Assembly (NCBI GenBank): GCA_964466195.1
Contig: CAYXMQ010000002.1
Location: 1-64,000, forward strand
Source: PFJX01 sp964466195
Lineage (GTDB): Bacteria > Pseudomonadota > Gammaproteobacteria > Burkholderiales > Thiobacillaceae
Direction of reading: 5' to 3'
DNA length: 64,000 nt
Under the pieces are notes generated by a model, which saw only the letters and a list, made by a program, of their open reading frames with translations, ran no database searches and was not told the DNA's origin. Positions within the stretch are counted from its first letter, which is position 1, and each line of letters starts with the position of its first letter. Both the position numbers and the translations under genes were made by a program. This document shows positions 29,468 to 37,323 of this stretch, one piece after another.

Positions 29468-29482
29468 TGGCACAAGGCTTGC
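29468..29482 (+). promoter_or_regulatory. Sigma-54 promoter of rnfABCDGEH
   Basis: TGGCACAAGGCTTGC is a perfect TGGCAC-N5-TTGC, 27 bp before the rnfA ATG and downstream of a NifA site. Confidence 0.88.
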
Positions 29483-29508
29483 GAATCCCGCTGCAGGAGA
29501 TGAATTCC

Positions 29509-30084
29509 ATGAGCGAATACCTGTTACTGCTGCTGGGCACCGCCCTGGTCAACAACGTGGTCCTGGTCAAATTTCTCGGCCTGTGCCCGTTCATGGGCGT
29601 GTCGAAGAAGATGGACAGCGCCTTGGGCATGGGCATGGCCACCACCTTCGTGCTGACCTTCGCCTCGGCGGCATCGTGGATGCTGGAGCACTGGCTGCTG
29701 CAGCCGCTGGGCATCGAGTACCTGCGCATCCTGGCGTTCATTCTGGTCATCGCCAGCACGGTGCAGTTCACCGAAATGGTGATCCGCAAGGCCAGTCCCG
29801 GCCTGTATCAGGTGCTGGGCATCTATTTGCCGCTGATCACCACCAACTGCGCGGTGCTCGGCGTCTCGCTGCTCAACGTGCAGGAAAAGCACGCCTTCGT
29901 GCAGAGCCTGCTCTACGGCTTCGGCTCGGCGCTCGGCTTCACGCTGGTCTTGCTGCTGTTCGCCGGCCTGCGCGAACGCCTGGCGCTGGCGCAGGTGCCG
30001 GCGGCTTTCGCCGGCGCGCCGATCGGTTTCGTGGTGGCGGGGCTGTTGTCGCTCGCCTTCATGGGTTTCGCAGGTCTGGTCTAG
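29509..30084 (+). CDS. rnfA: RnfA, membrane subunit of the Rnf complex
   Basis: The 191-residue, six-helix protein carries LVNNVVLVKFLGLCPFMGVSKK and ITTNCAVLGV, half-channel segments with the conserved cysteines that bind an FeS centre in Rnf. Rnf uses ion-motive force to drive electrons from NADH to ferredoxin/flavodoxin for nitrogenase. GGAG lies 9 nt before the chosen ATG; an in-frame ATG three codons earlier overlaps that ribosome site. Confidence 0.95.
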   Translation: MSEYLLLLLGTALVNNVVLVKFLGLCPFMGVSKKMDSALGMGMATTFVLTFASAASWMLEHWLLQPLGIEYLRILAFILVIASTVQFTEMVIRKASPGLYQVLGIYLPLITTNCAVLGVSLLNVQEKHAFVQSLLYGFGSALGFTLVLLLFAGLRERLALAQVPAAFAGAPIGFVVAGLLSLAFMGFAGLV

Positions 30085-30093
30085 GAGAACAAG

Positions 30094-30621
30094 ATGGTCG
30101 CCGCGCTGTTGAGCCTCACCCTGCTTGGCCTGGCCCTCGGCCTCGGCCTCGGCTATGCCGCGGTCCGCCTGAAAGTGGAGGGCAATCCGCTGGCGGACGA
30201 ACTGGAAGCGATGCTGCCCGGCTCGCAATGCGGTCAATGCGGTTTTCCCGGTTGCAGCGGGGCGGCGATGGCGCTGGCCGAGGGCCGCGCCGCGCCGACG
30301 CTGTGCCCGCCCGGCGGCCGTGCGCTGGTCGAGGCGCTGGCCGCCAGGCTGGGCGTCGACGCCGACCTTGCCGGCGTCGCGGACACCGGTGCGCGCGTCG
30401 CGGACGTGCAGGAAGACCTCTGCATCGGCTGCACCAAGTGTTACAAGGTCTGCCCCACCGACGCGATCCTGGGCGCGGCGAAACAGATCCACGCGGTGTT
30501 CAGGGAGGCCTGTACCGCCTGCGGCAAGTGCGTCGACGTCTGCCCGACCGAAGCCACGCGCATGATTCCGCTGCCGCCGACTTTGCAGACGTGGTACTGG
30601 AACAGGCCGGAGGCGGCATGA
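30094..30621 (+). CDS. rnfB: RnfB, FeS ferredoxin-type subunit of Rnf
   Basis: The 175-residue protein has an N-terminal membrane anchor, the 4Fe-4S motif CGQCGFPGC with a further Cys, and two ferredoxin motifs (CIGCTKCYKVCP and CTACGKCVDVCP). It is the likely exit point to ferredoxin. It lies 9 bp after rnfA and overlaps rnfC by 4 nt. Confidence 0.95.
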   Translation: MVAALLSLTLLGLALGLGLGYAAVRLKVEGNPLADELEAMLPGSQCGQCGFPGCSGAAMALAEGRAAPTLCPPGGRALVEALAARLGVDADLAGVADTGARVADVQEDLCIGCTKCYKVCPTDAILGAAKQIHAVFREACTACGKCVDVCPTEATRMIPLPPTLQTWYWNRPEAA

Positions 30622-32129
30622 AACTGTTCAAATTCCGTGGCGGCGTGCATCCGGCAGGCCGCAAGGACTTGTCGGCGGAGCCGCCGATACGCCCGCTGCC
30701 GCTGCCGCAACGCCTGTTCGTGCCGTTGCAGCAGCACATCGGCGCGCCGGCGCGGCATCTGGTCGGCGTCGGTGAACGGGTCGGCAAGGGGCAGCTGCTG
30801 GCCGCCAGCCAGGGTGCGATCTCGGCGCCGGTGCATGCGCCGACCTCCGGGCGGGTGATCGCGATCGGCGATTTCCCCGGCCCGCATCCATCCGGCCTGC
30901 CGCTGCCGACCTTGACCATCGAGGCCGATGGCGACGATCGCTGGATCGACCCGCCGCCGCCGGTCGACCCCTTCGCGCTGGCGCCAGACGAGGTGGCCGC
31001 CCGGGTCGGCGCGGCCGGCATCGTCGGCCTCGGCGGCGCCGCCTTTCCGGCCGCGGTGAAGCTGAACCTGTCGCGCCGCAGCGAAGTGCGCACGCTGATC
31101 ATGAACGGCGGCGAATGCGAGCCCTACCTGACCTGCGACGACCGCCTGATGCGCGAACGCGCGCCGCAGATCATCGAGGGCATCCGCCTGATCGCGCACG
31201 CCACCGGCGCGCGCACGCTCCTGGTCGGCATCGAGGACAACAAACCCGAAGCCATCGCCTCGATGCGCGCCGCGGCCGCCGCCGGCGACGTGCAGGTGAT
31301 CGCCGTGCCGGCGATGTATCCGATGGGCTCCGAGAAACAGATGATCCAGGTGCTGACCGGCCAGGAAGTGCCGGCCGGCGGCCGCGCAGCCGACATCGGC
31401 GTGCTGGTGCACAACGTCGCCACCGCCTACGCAGTGCAACAGGCGCTGTGTCTGGGGCGGCCGTTGGTGTCGCGCATCGTCACCGTCAGCGGCGGCGCGA
31501 TTGCCGCGCCCGGTAATCTGGAAGCGCCGATCGGCGCCCTCGCCGCCGATCTAGTGCGCGCCTGCGGCGGCCTGAGCCGGGACGCTGCACGTCTGGTGCT
31601 GGGCGGGCCGATGATGGGCACGCAGTTGTCCAGTCTGCAGATTCCGTTGGTCAAGGGCAGCAGCGGCGTGCTGGCGCTGACCCGCCAGGAGATGGCAGCG
31701 GGCTTGAGCCAGGGCGAGCCCGGCCCCTGCATCCGCTGCTCCAGCTGCGTGCGCGCCTGCCCGATGGGCCTGCTGCCGCTGGAAATGGCCGCCCGCATCC
31801 GCGCCGGCGACCCCGGCGGCGCGGTCGACTGGGGCCTGAAGGACTGCATCGCCTGCGGTTCCTGTTCCTACGTCTGCCCGTCGCATATTCCGCTGGTGCA
31901 CTGGTTCAATCACGCCAAGGGCGACCTGGCCGCGCGCGAACGCCTGAAGCTGAAGAACGAGGCCACCAGAAAACTGGCCGACGAACGCAGCGCGCGCCTG
32001 CAGCGCATCGCACGCGAACGGGAAGAGGCGGCCAGGCTGCGGGCGGCGAAGAAAGCGGATGCGGCCAAGCAGGCGGCTGCAGCCGCCGCCAAGGCGGCCG
32101 AGCGGCCGCAACAGGAGGTGATCGCATGA
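30618..32129 (+). CDS. rnfC: RnfC, NADH-binding FeS subunit of Rnf
   Basis: The 503-residue protein starts FRGGVHPAGRKDLS and has the glycine-rich nucleotide/FMN segment GIVGLGGAAFPAAVKL, the GGECEPYLTCDD motif and two ferredoxin motifs (CIRCSSCVRACP and CIACGSCSYVCP). The C-terminus is an Ala/Lys/Arg-rich helical tail, as in proteobacterial RnfC. It overlaps rnfB and rnfD by 4 nt each. Confidence 0.95.
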   Translation: MKLFKFRGGVHPAGRKDLSAEPPIRPLPLPQRLFVPLQQHIGAPARHLVGVGERVGKGQLLAASQGAISAPVHAPTSGRVIAIGDFPGPHPSGLPLPTLTIEADGDDRWIDPPPPVDPFALAPDEVAARVGAAGIVGLGGAAFPAAVKLNLSRRSEVRTLIMNGGECEPYLTCDDRLMRERAPQIIEGIRLIAHATGARTLLVGIEDNKPEAIASMRAAAAAGDVQVIAVPAMYPMGSEKQMIQVLTGQEVPAGGRAADIGVLVHNVATAYAVQQALCLGRPLVSRIVTVSGGAIAAPGNLEAPIGALAADLVRACGGLSRDAARLVLGGPMMGTQLSSLQIPLVKGSSGVLALTRQEMAAGLSQGEPGPCIRCSSCVRACPMGLLPLEMAARIRAGDPGGAVDWGLKDCIACGSCSYVCPSHIPLVHWFNHAKGDLAARERLKLKNEATRKLADERSARLQRIAREREEAARLRAAKKADAAKQAAAAAAKAAERPQQEVIA

Positions 32130-33199
32130 CTTCTTTGACCCATTCGCCGCATGCGCACGCGCCGGTCAGCGTCAGCCAGGTCATGACGACGGTGATGCTG
32201 GCGCTGACGCCGGCCACGCTGTTCGGTTTCTGGCTTTACGGCTGGCCGGCGGTCAATCTGTGGCTGGTCTCGCTGGCCGTAGCCGTATTGGCCGAAGCCG
32301 CCGCGTTGAAGATCATGGCGCGGCCGCTGCGCGCCGGCCTGCTCGACGGCTCCGGCCTGCTCACCGCCTGGCTGCTGGCCTTGTCGCTGCCGCCCTGGGC
32401 GCCGTGGTGGCTGGCGGCGACGGGAGCGCTGTTCGCCGTCGTCGTCGGCAAGCAGATCTTCGGCGGCCTCGGCCAGAACCTGTTCAACCCGGCGATGGCG
32501 GCGCGGGTCATGCTGCTGATCTCGTTCCCGCTGGAAATGACCGCCTGGATCGCCCCGCTGCCGATCACGTCCGCGGCCGCGCCCGGCTTCCTCGACGCGC
32601 TGGCCATCACCTTCGCCGCGGCCGCGCCCGCCGACGGCGTTTCCAGCGCGACGCTGCTCGGCCAGGTGAAGACCGAACTGGGGCGCGGCCTGGACTTGGA
32701 CGCGGCGCTGAACGGCACGTTCGATCCCGCGCTGTTCGCGCTCGGCCAGCGCGCCGGCAGCCTGGGCGAAACCTCCGCCGCATTGCTGCTGCTGGGCGGA
32801 CTGGCGCTGATCGCGCGCCGCATCATCAGCTGGCATATTCCGCTGGCGATGCTGGCCGGGGTGGCACTGCCGGCGCTGCTGGCGCACCTAGTCTGGCCCG
32901 GGCAGTTCCCGGGCGCGGGCTATCACCTGCTCTCCGGCGGGCTGATCCTGGGCGCGTTCTTCATCGCCACCGACCCGGTGTCCAGCCCCAATTCGAACAG
33001 CGGCCAACTCGTCTTCGGTTTCAGCTGCGGCCTGCTGACCTGGATCATCCGCAGCTGGGGCGGCTACCCGGAAGGCGTGGCGTTCGCGGTGATGCTGATG
33101 AACGCGGCGACGCCGGTGATAGACCGCTATTGCAAACCGCGCATCTACGGCCGCGACCGCCAGGGCGCCGCGCTGGCGGCGACCAAGGAGGCGTCATGA
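32126..33199 (+). CDS. rnfD: RnfD, flavin-bearing membrane subunit of Rnf
   Basis: The 357-residue membrane protein has about nine helices, the GGLGQNLFNPAMAARV motif, and SSATLLG, whose threonine is the expected covalent FMN site. It ends with TDPVSSPNSNSGQLVFG, common in RnfD/NqrB. It overlaps both neighbours by 4 nt. Confidence 0.94.
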   Translation: MTSLTHSPHAHAPVSVSQVMTTVMLALTPATLFGFWLYGWPAVNLWLVSLAVAVLAEAAALKIMARPLRAGLLDGSGLLTAWLLALSLPPWAPWWLAATGALFAVVVGKQIFGGLGQNLFNPAMAARVMLLISFPLEMTAWIAPLPITSAAAPGFLDALAITFAAAAPADGVSSATLLGQVKTELGRGLDLDAALNGTFDPALFALGQRAGSLGETSAALLLLGGLALIARRIISWHIPLAMLAGVALPALLAHLVWPGQFPGAGYHLLSGGLILGAFFIATDPVSSPNSNSGQLVFGFSCGLLTWIIRSWGGYPEGVAFAVMLMNAATPVIDRYCKPRIYGRDRQGAALAATKEAS

Positions 33200-33816
33200 A
33201 GCTCGACCGCCTGCGCGACCAACTGGCTTACCAAGGCGCGCTGCTCGCCGCCGCAGTGCTGATTACCAGCGCCGCGCTGGCCTGGGCCGCCCAGGCCACC
33301 GCGCCGGCCATTGCGGCGGCAGCGGCGCGTGACCTGCAGCAGTCGCTGAGCCAGGTGCTGCCCGGCCGCTTCGACAACGATCTGCTGCAGGACACCCTCG
33401 TCCTGCCCGGCCCGGACGGCGACGTGACGGTGTACCGCGCCCGCCGCGCCGGCCAGGTCGAGGCGGTGGTGTTCCAGGTCGTCGGCAACGGCTATGCCGG
33501 CCGTATCGTCTGCCTGATGGGCGTCGACAAGGACGGCCGCGTCCTCGGCGTGCGGGTGCTCAAACATGCCGAAACGCCGGGCCTGGGCGACAAGATCGAA
33601 GCGGCCAAGGCCGACTGGATTCATGCCTTCGCAGGCCGCTTTCTCGGCGACCCGCCGGCCGAAAAGTTTGCCGTGAAGAAGGACGGCGGCGTGTTCGACC
33701 AGTTCGCCGGCGCCACCATCACCCCGCGCGCGGTGGTGAAGGCGGTGAAGGGCGGGCTGGAATTCTTCGCACGGGAAAAATCCCGTTTGCTCGCGGCCAC
33801 CGGAGAAAAATCATGA
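33196..33816 (+). CDS. rnfG: RnfG, periplasmic flavoprotein subunit of Rnf
   Basis: The 206-residue protein has one N-terminal membrane helix and an FMN-binding domain with HAETPGLGDKI and AGATITPRAV, where the threonine takes covalent FMN. It overlaps rnfD and rnfE by 4 nt. Confidence 0.94.
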   Translation: MKLDRLRDQLAYQGALLAAAVLITSAALAWAAQATAPAIAAAAARDLQQSLSQVLPGRFDNDLLQDTLVLPGPDGDVTVYRARRAGQVEAVVFQVVGNGYAGRIVCLMGVDKDGRVLGVRVLKHAETPGLGDKIEAAKADWIHAFAGRFLGDPPAEKFAVKKDGGVFDQFAGATITPRAVVKAVKGGLEFFAREKSRLLAATGEKS

Positions 33817-34484
33817 GCTATGCCCGCATCAGCAAGGACGGCCTGTGGGACAACAACGTCGTGTTCACGCAAATGCTCGCGCTGTGCCCGACGCTCGCGG
33901 TGACCGGTAGCGCCACCAACGGCCTCGGCATGGGCCTGGCGACGACCGCGGTGCTGATCTCTTCGAATGTGCTGATCTCGGCGCTGCGCCGCTTGATCAG
34001 CGCGGAAGTGCGCATTCCGATCTACATCGTGTTCATCGCCACGCTGGTGACGCTGGTCGATATGATGCTGAATGCCTGGGTGCATGACCTGTACAAGGTG
34101 CTCGGCCTGTTCATTGCGCTGATCGTGGTCAACTGCGCGATTCTCGGGCGCGCCGAATCCTTTGCGTCGAAGCATGCCGTGCTGCCCGCCGCGGTCGACG
34201 GCCTGATGATGGGCCTGGGCTTCACGCTGGCGCTGGTGCTGGTCGGCGGCGTACGCGAAATACTCGGCAGCGGCACGCTGTTTGCGCAGGCCCACCTGCT
34301 GCTGGGCCGCTCCTTCGCCTTTCTGGAAACCACGCTGATCCCGAATTACCGGGGCTATCTGCTGATGATATTGCCGCCCGGCGGCTTCCTCGCGCTGGGT
34401 TTTCTGCTTGCCGGCAAACGCCTGCTCGATCGCCGACTGGCGGCGCGCGTGGCGGCGATTGCAACCCAGCCGGCAGCCGCCTGA
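33813..34484 (+). CDS. rnfE: RnfE, membrane subunit of Rnf
   Basis: The 223-residue, six-helix paralogue of RnfA has GLWDNNVVFTQMLALCPTLAV and IVVNCAILGRAESFA with the conserved cysteines. It pairs with RnfA around the membrane FeS centre. Confidence 0.95.
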   Translation: MSYARISKDGLWDNNVVFTQMLALCPTLAVTGSATNGLGMGLATTAVLISSNVLISALRRLISAEVRIPIYIVFIATLVTLVDMMLNAWVHDLYKVLGLFIALIVVNCAILGRAESFASKHAVLPAAVDGLMMGLGFTLALVLVGGVREILGSGTLFAQAHLLLGRSFAFLETTLIPNYRGYLLMILPPGGFLALGFLLAGKRLLDRRLAARVAAIATQPAAA

Positions 34485-34506
34485 GTACGAAACGGAGGGT
34501 CTGAGC

Positions 34507-34785
34507 ATGCAAGTCGCCGTCGCTTATGTCGATCCCGCGCAGCAGATCTGGCTGCGCATCGAGGTGCCGGAAAACGCCACGCTGGAACAGGCCATCATCC
34601 AGTCCGGCCTGTTGCGCCAGTTCCCGGAAATCGATCTGAGCGAACGCCAGGTCGGCATCTTCGGCAAGCTGGCCAAACTCGACGCCGCGCTGAAAGCCGG
34701 CGACCGCGTCGAGATCTACCGCGCCATCATCGCCGACCCGGCCAGCGTACCCAGACGGCAAATGGCGGACGACGACGACGATTGA
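34507..34785 (+). CDS. rnfH: RnfH family protein
   Basis: The 92-residue beta-grasp protein (VAVAYVDPAQQIWLRIEVPE, VGIFGKLAKLD, DRVEIYR) matches RnfH and ends with an acidic DDDDD tail. Its role is unclear, but it is regularly encoded at the end of nif-type rnf operons. GGAGG precedes the ATG. The stop codon abuts the convergent hemerythrin stop. Confidence 0.9.
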   Translation: MQVAVAYVDPAQQIWLRIEVPENATLEQAIIQSGLLRQFPEIDLSERQVGIFGKLAKLDAALKAGDRVEIYRAIIADPASVPRRQMADDDDD

Positions 34786-35214
34786 TCAGCGCAGCACCGG
34801 CAAGCCGCCGGATATCTCCACGCGCGCCGCGCCCACCCGCTGCAGGTGCGCCGCCAGCGCGGCGTCCATGCTGTTCAGGTGCAGGCCGAACCACTCAGCC
34901 AGCCCTTGCCTGACGAAGGCGCGCGGCAAGAGCAGACGGCCGCGCTGGACGGCGCGATTCATCTGCACCAGATCGCCGTAGATGCGGTGGTGTTCGCCTT
35001 CGTGCTCGTTCAGCGCGGGAAAGCGCGCGATCCGCATCAAACGGCCTTCGTTGCTGAAATGCCGCCGGCAGTGCTCGAGCAGCGTCTCGAACAGCGCGGA
35101 AAACTCGGCGTCGTCGCATTCCGCCAGCAGGTCGACCAACGCGAGAAACTCGCGGTGGGTGGCATCCATCTCGGCCACGCCGAGGGCATGCAGGCTCTCG
35201 TTCCAGGCCGGCAT
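34786..35214 (-). CDS. Bacteriohemerythrin-like oxygen-binding protein
   Basis: The 142-residue four-helix protein has the hemerythrin ligand pattern: His in MDATHREF, HCRRHFSNEG (His, His, Glu), HEGEHHRIYGD (His, His) and HLNSMDAALAAHL (His, Asp). It would bind O2 at a di-iron site, and a role in sensing or buffering oxygen near nitrogenase is plausible from position. The start overlaps the SIR2-like stop as TGATG. Confidence 0.85.
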   Translation of the reverse strand: MPAWNESLHALGVAEMDATHREFLALVDLLAECDDAEFSALFETLLEHCRRHFSNEGRLMRIARFPALNEHEGEHHRIYGDLVQMNRAVQRGRLLLPRAFVRQGLAEWFGLHLNSMDAALAAHLQRVGAARVEISGGLPVLR

Positions 35215-36083
35215 CAGGCTGTCTCCAGCGCCGCGGCGGCCGTCGCGGCGGCCAGCAGGTCGCCGGCGGCCGCCGGCACCAGCTCCAGCCCCAGTTTGGC
35301 CAGGAAACGCTTTTCCTTGTCGGTGGCGTGCGGAATCAACGCCCAGCCGGCAGGCTGCGCGCGGCCGAACACGATGTCGGACAGCACCATGCGCTCGGTA
35401 TCGCGCGTCAACGGCAGCCCCAGCAGCAGGTAGCGCTTGCCCTGGCGCATGCGTTTGACGAAGGCGGGTATGCCGAAGCCGCCCATCAGCTCGGTGACGT
35501 AATCGACGAAATCGGCGTCCGAGGCGATGTAATGCGACTCCGGCAACGGCGAACCCAGCGGCTTGAACAACACCGGCAAGGTGACATCGACCTGATCCGG
35601 GTCGATTGCGCGATAGGCCGCGCCGTCGCGATGGAACAGCTTGAAGCGGTAATCGCTGCCGCCGATGCGCGCCAGACCGACGATCAGCGTATGCGGCCGA
35701 TCCGCGTAGGCATGCTGCAACAGCAGGTCGCGGTTGCTGTCGATGACATAGGGCAGATTCTGCTGCGCCAGCCAGGCATGCAGCGCCGACCCGCTCCAGA
35801 CGGTGTCGCGGTAGGTGCGGTCGAGGAAGCGGGCGACCGCGGAACGGCCGCGCTTCAGTTCGACATTCATCGCCGCGCGCGGAAATTCATACATCAGCTT
35901 GGGCGCCATCGGCTTGCCGTCGTTCATAGCCAGGATCAGGCTGTCGGAATCGGCCGGCATGGCGCGGCCCGTGGCCGGCTCGATGACGCCGTCAAGCGCA
36001 CGGCAGCCCAGATAGGGCACGACGCTGCCGTCGGCCAGACCGGCCAGGATGGCGGCGAATGCTGCGGAGTTGTCTGAGGTCAT
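35214..36083 (-). CDS. SIR2-like domain protein of the draT locus
   Basis: The 289-residue protein looks like a SIR2_2-type domain: GSVVPYLGCRAL (residues 19-30) in the position of the nucleotide loop, YVIDSNRDLLLQHAY (112-126) matching the TN-D-LLE motif, and HTLIVGLARIGGSDYRF (131-147). Such domains often bind or cleave NAD. GGGAG precedes the ATG at 36083. The neighbour DraT also uses NAD, so a role in NAD or ADP-ribosylation control is possible but unproven. Confidence 0.6.
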   Translation of the reverse strand: MTSDNSAAFAAILAGLADGSVVPYLGCRALDGVIEPATGRAMPADSDSLILAMNDGKPMAPKLMYEFPRAAMNVELKRGRSAVARFLDRTYRDTVWSGSALHAWLAQQNLPYVIDSNRDLLLQHAYADRPHTLIVGLARIGGSDYRFKLFHRDGAAYRAIDPDQVDVTLPVLFKPLGSPLPESHYIASDADFVDYVTELMGGFGIPAFVKRMRQGKRYLLLGLPLTRDTERMVLSDIVFGRAQPAGWALIPHATDKEKRFLAKLGLELVPAAAGDLLAAATAAAALETA

Positions 36084-36235
36084 GGAACGCTCCCGGTAAA
36101 TGGACAGGAGAGGTTCTGCAAGAAGCGGGCCGCCTCGGAACCCTGCAGCCATGCGGCTTCACGGCCAGGCGGCCGTGTCGGATGTACGCCAATGAGGCGG
36201 CTTTGTCAGGTAGAAACCGCGCCGGCGCGCGCAGG

Positions 36236-37051
36236 TCACTCCAGCGTCACCTGGTACACCCCGCCGATGACTCCGTATTCCCCTTCGCCGCGCAGCTTCC
36301 CGGGCAGCAAGCCGTGGAAGAAGCACACCTTGGGCAGCGGCACCCGCACTGCCAGGATATGGTCGCCGAATTCGCCGGCGCGATCGCGATCGCGGGTGAA
36401 GGAGTTCAGGCTGTTGAGCAGGACGGTGCGCCGGCGCGCCGCGGCCTCGCCCAAGGTCTCGAACTGCTGCATCCGGTTGACGCCGCGATACAGCGTCAGA
36501 TGGCTGGCTCCCGGCCAGAGCCGGCCGAGTTCGTGCTGGCAATAGGCATAGACCAGATCGAACTGCGCTTCCAGGCTGTTGGTGTTGTACAGGCCGCCGC
36601 TGCGCTGCTCCAGATAATGCCGGTAGGCCGGCCCGGAAAAATCGCGGATCGGCCCGCCGTGATAACGCGGCAGCAGGCCGAAACGCGACTCGACCCAGCC
36701 CTTCAGCACCGCGCCCTCGCGGCCGTCGGCATCGAACGCCCAGCCGCGCAGCACGCGCAGGTAATCGGCCCGGGCGCGGGCGTATTGCGATCGCCGGGTC
36801 TGCGCATAGCCGGCCTCTTCCGGCCGTTCCAGGCTGAAGGTGGCGGCCATGTGGGCCATGAAGGCGCGGGCGCGCTGGGCTGGATCGTCCGCTGCCTGCA
36901 GCAGGTCGAACAGCTGACGGTGCACTTCCTCAACGCCATCCAGCCGCAACGCCACCGGATGCTGCTGATAGGTCAGGCTGCCCAGGATCGCCGCCGGCAG
37001 GTTGCAGCGGTTGATCGGCAGGCGGACGCTACGCGGCAGGCAAGTGGACAT
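36236..37051 (-). CDS. draT: DraT, dinitrogenase reductase ADP-ribosyltransferase
   Basis: DraT transfers ADP-ribose from NAD to the arginine next to the FeS cluster of NifH and switches nitrogenase off on ammonium or darkness/energy stress. The 271-residue protein has the family segments NRCNLPAAILGSLTYQ, HLTLYRGVNRM, LLNSLNSFTRDRDRAGEFGD and VCFFHGLLPG. The target arginine (Arg101) is present in NifH here. No draG is present in this window. Confidence 0.93.
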   Translation of the reverse strand: MSTCLPRSVRLPINRCNLPAAILGSLTYQQHPVALRLDGVEEVHRQLFDLLQAADDPAQRARAFMAHMAATFSLERPEEAGYAQTRRSQYARARADYLRVLRGWAFDADGREGAVLKGWVESRFGLLPRYHGGPIRDFSGPAYRHYLEQRSGGLYNTNSLEAQFDLVYAYCQHELGRLWPGASHLTLYRGVNRMQQFETLGEAAARRRTVLLNSLNSFTRDRDRAGEFGDHILAVRVPLPKVCFFHGLLPGKLRGEGEYGVIGGVYQVTLE

Positions 37052-37158
37052 GTTCGAGGCGGGACGATGGAACGGACTTTGTATCCGGACGGCGCGCCGA
37101 GGGCAACCGGCTGGTCGAGCGGCGTTGTCGGCATATCGTCAGCTCTGTCCACACACAT

Positions 37159-37236
37159 GCACCAATTCAGGGCGGATCGACAGCGGCTCGCCCTGCAACG
37201 GCCAGGCAACGTCCGTTTGTGGCACCAATTCGGCCC
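37159..37236. promoter_or_regulatory. Two NtrC-like half-conserved sites upstream of prkA
   Basis: GCACCAATTCAGGGC (37159-37173) and GCACCAATTCGGCCC (37222-37236) share a perfect left half of the NtrC consensus but poor right halves. They are 63 bp apart, six helical turns, and lie 30 to 110 bp before the sigma-54 element. Confidence 0.4.
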
Positions 37237-37266
37237 GACACGGTCGAATTTCGTATGATTTGCCTG

Positions 37267-37281
37267 TGGCATGCACATTGC
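37267..37281 (+). promoter_or_regulatory. Sigma-54 promoter of prkA-yeaH-spoVR
   Basis: TGGCATGCACATTGC followed by T matches TGGCAC-N5-TTGC with one change, 43 bp before the prkA ATG. Confidence 0.72.
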
Positions 37282-37323
37282 TTTAGTTGAATCAGCACCT
37301 TGACCCGCAACCTGGAGGCCGCC

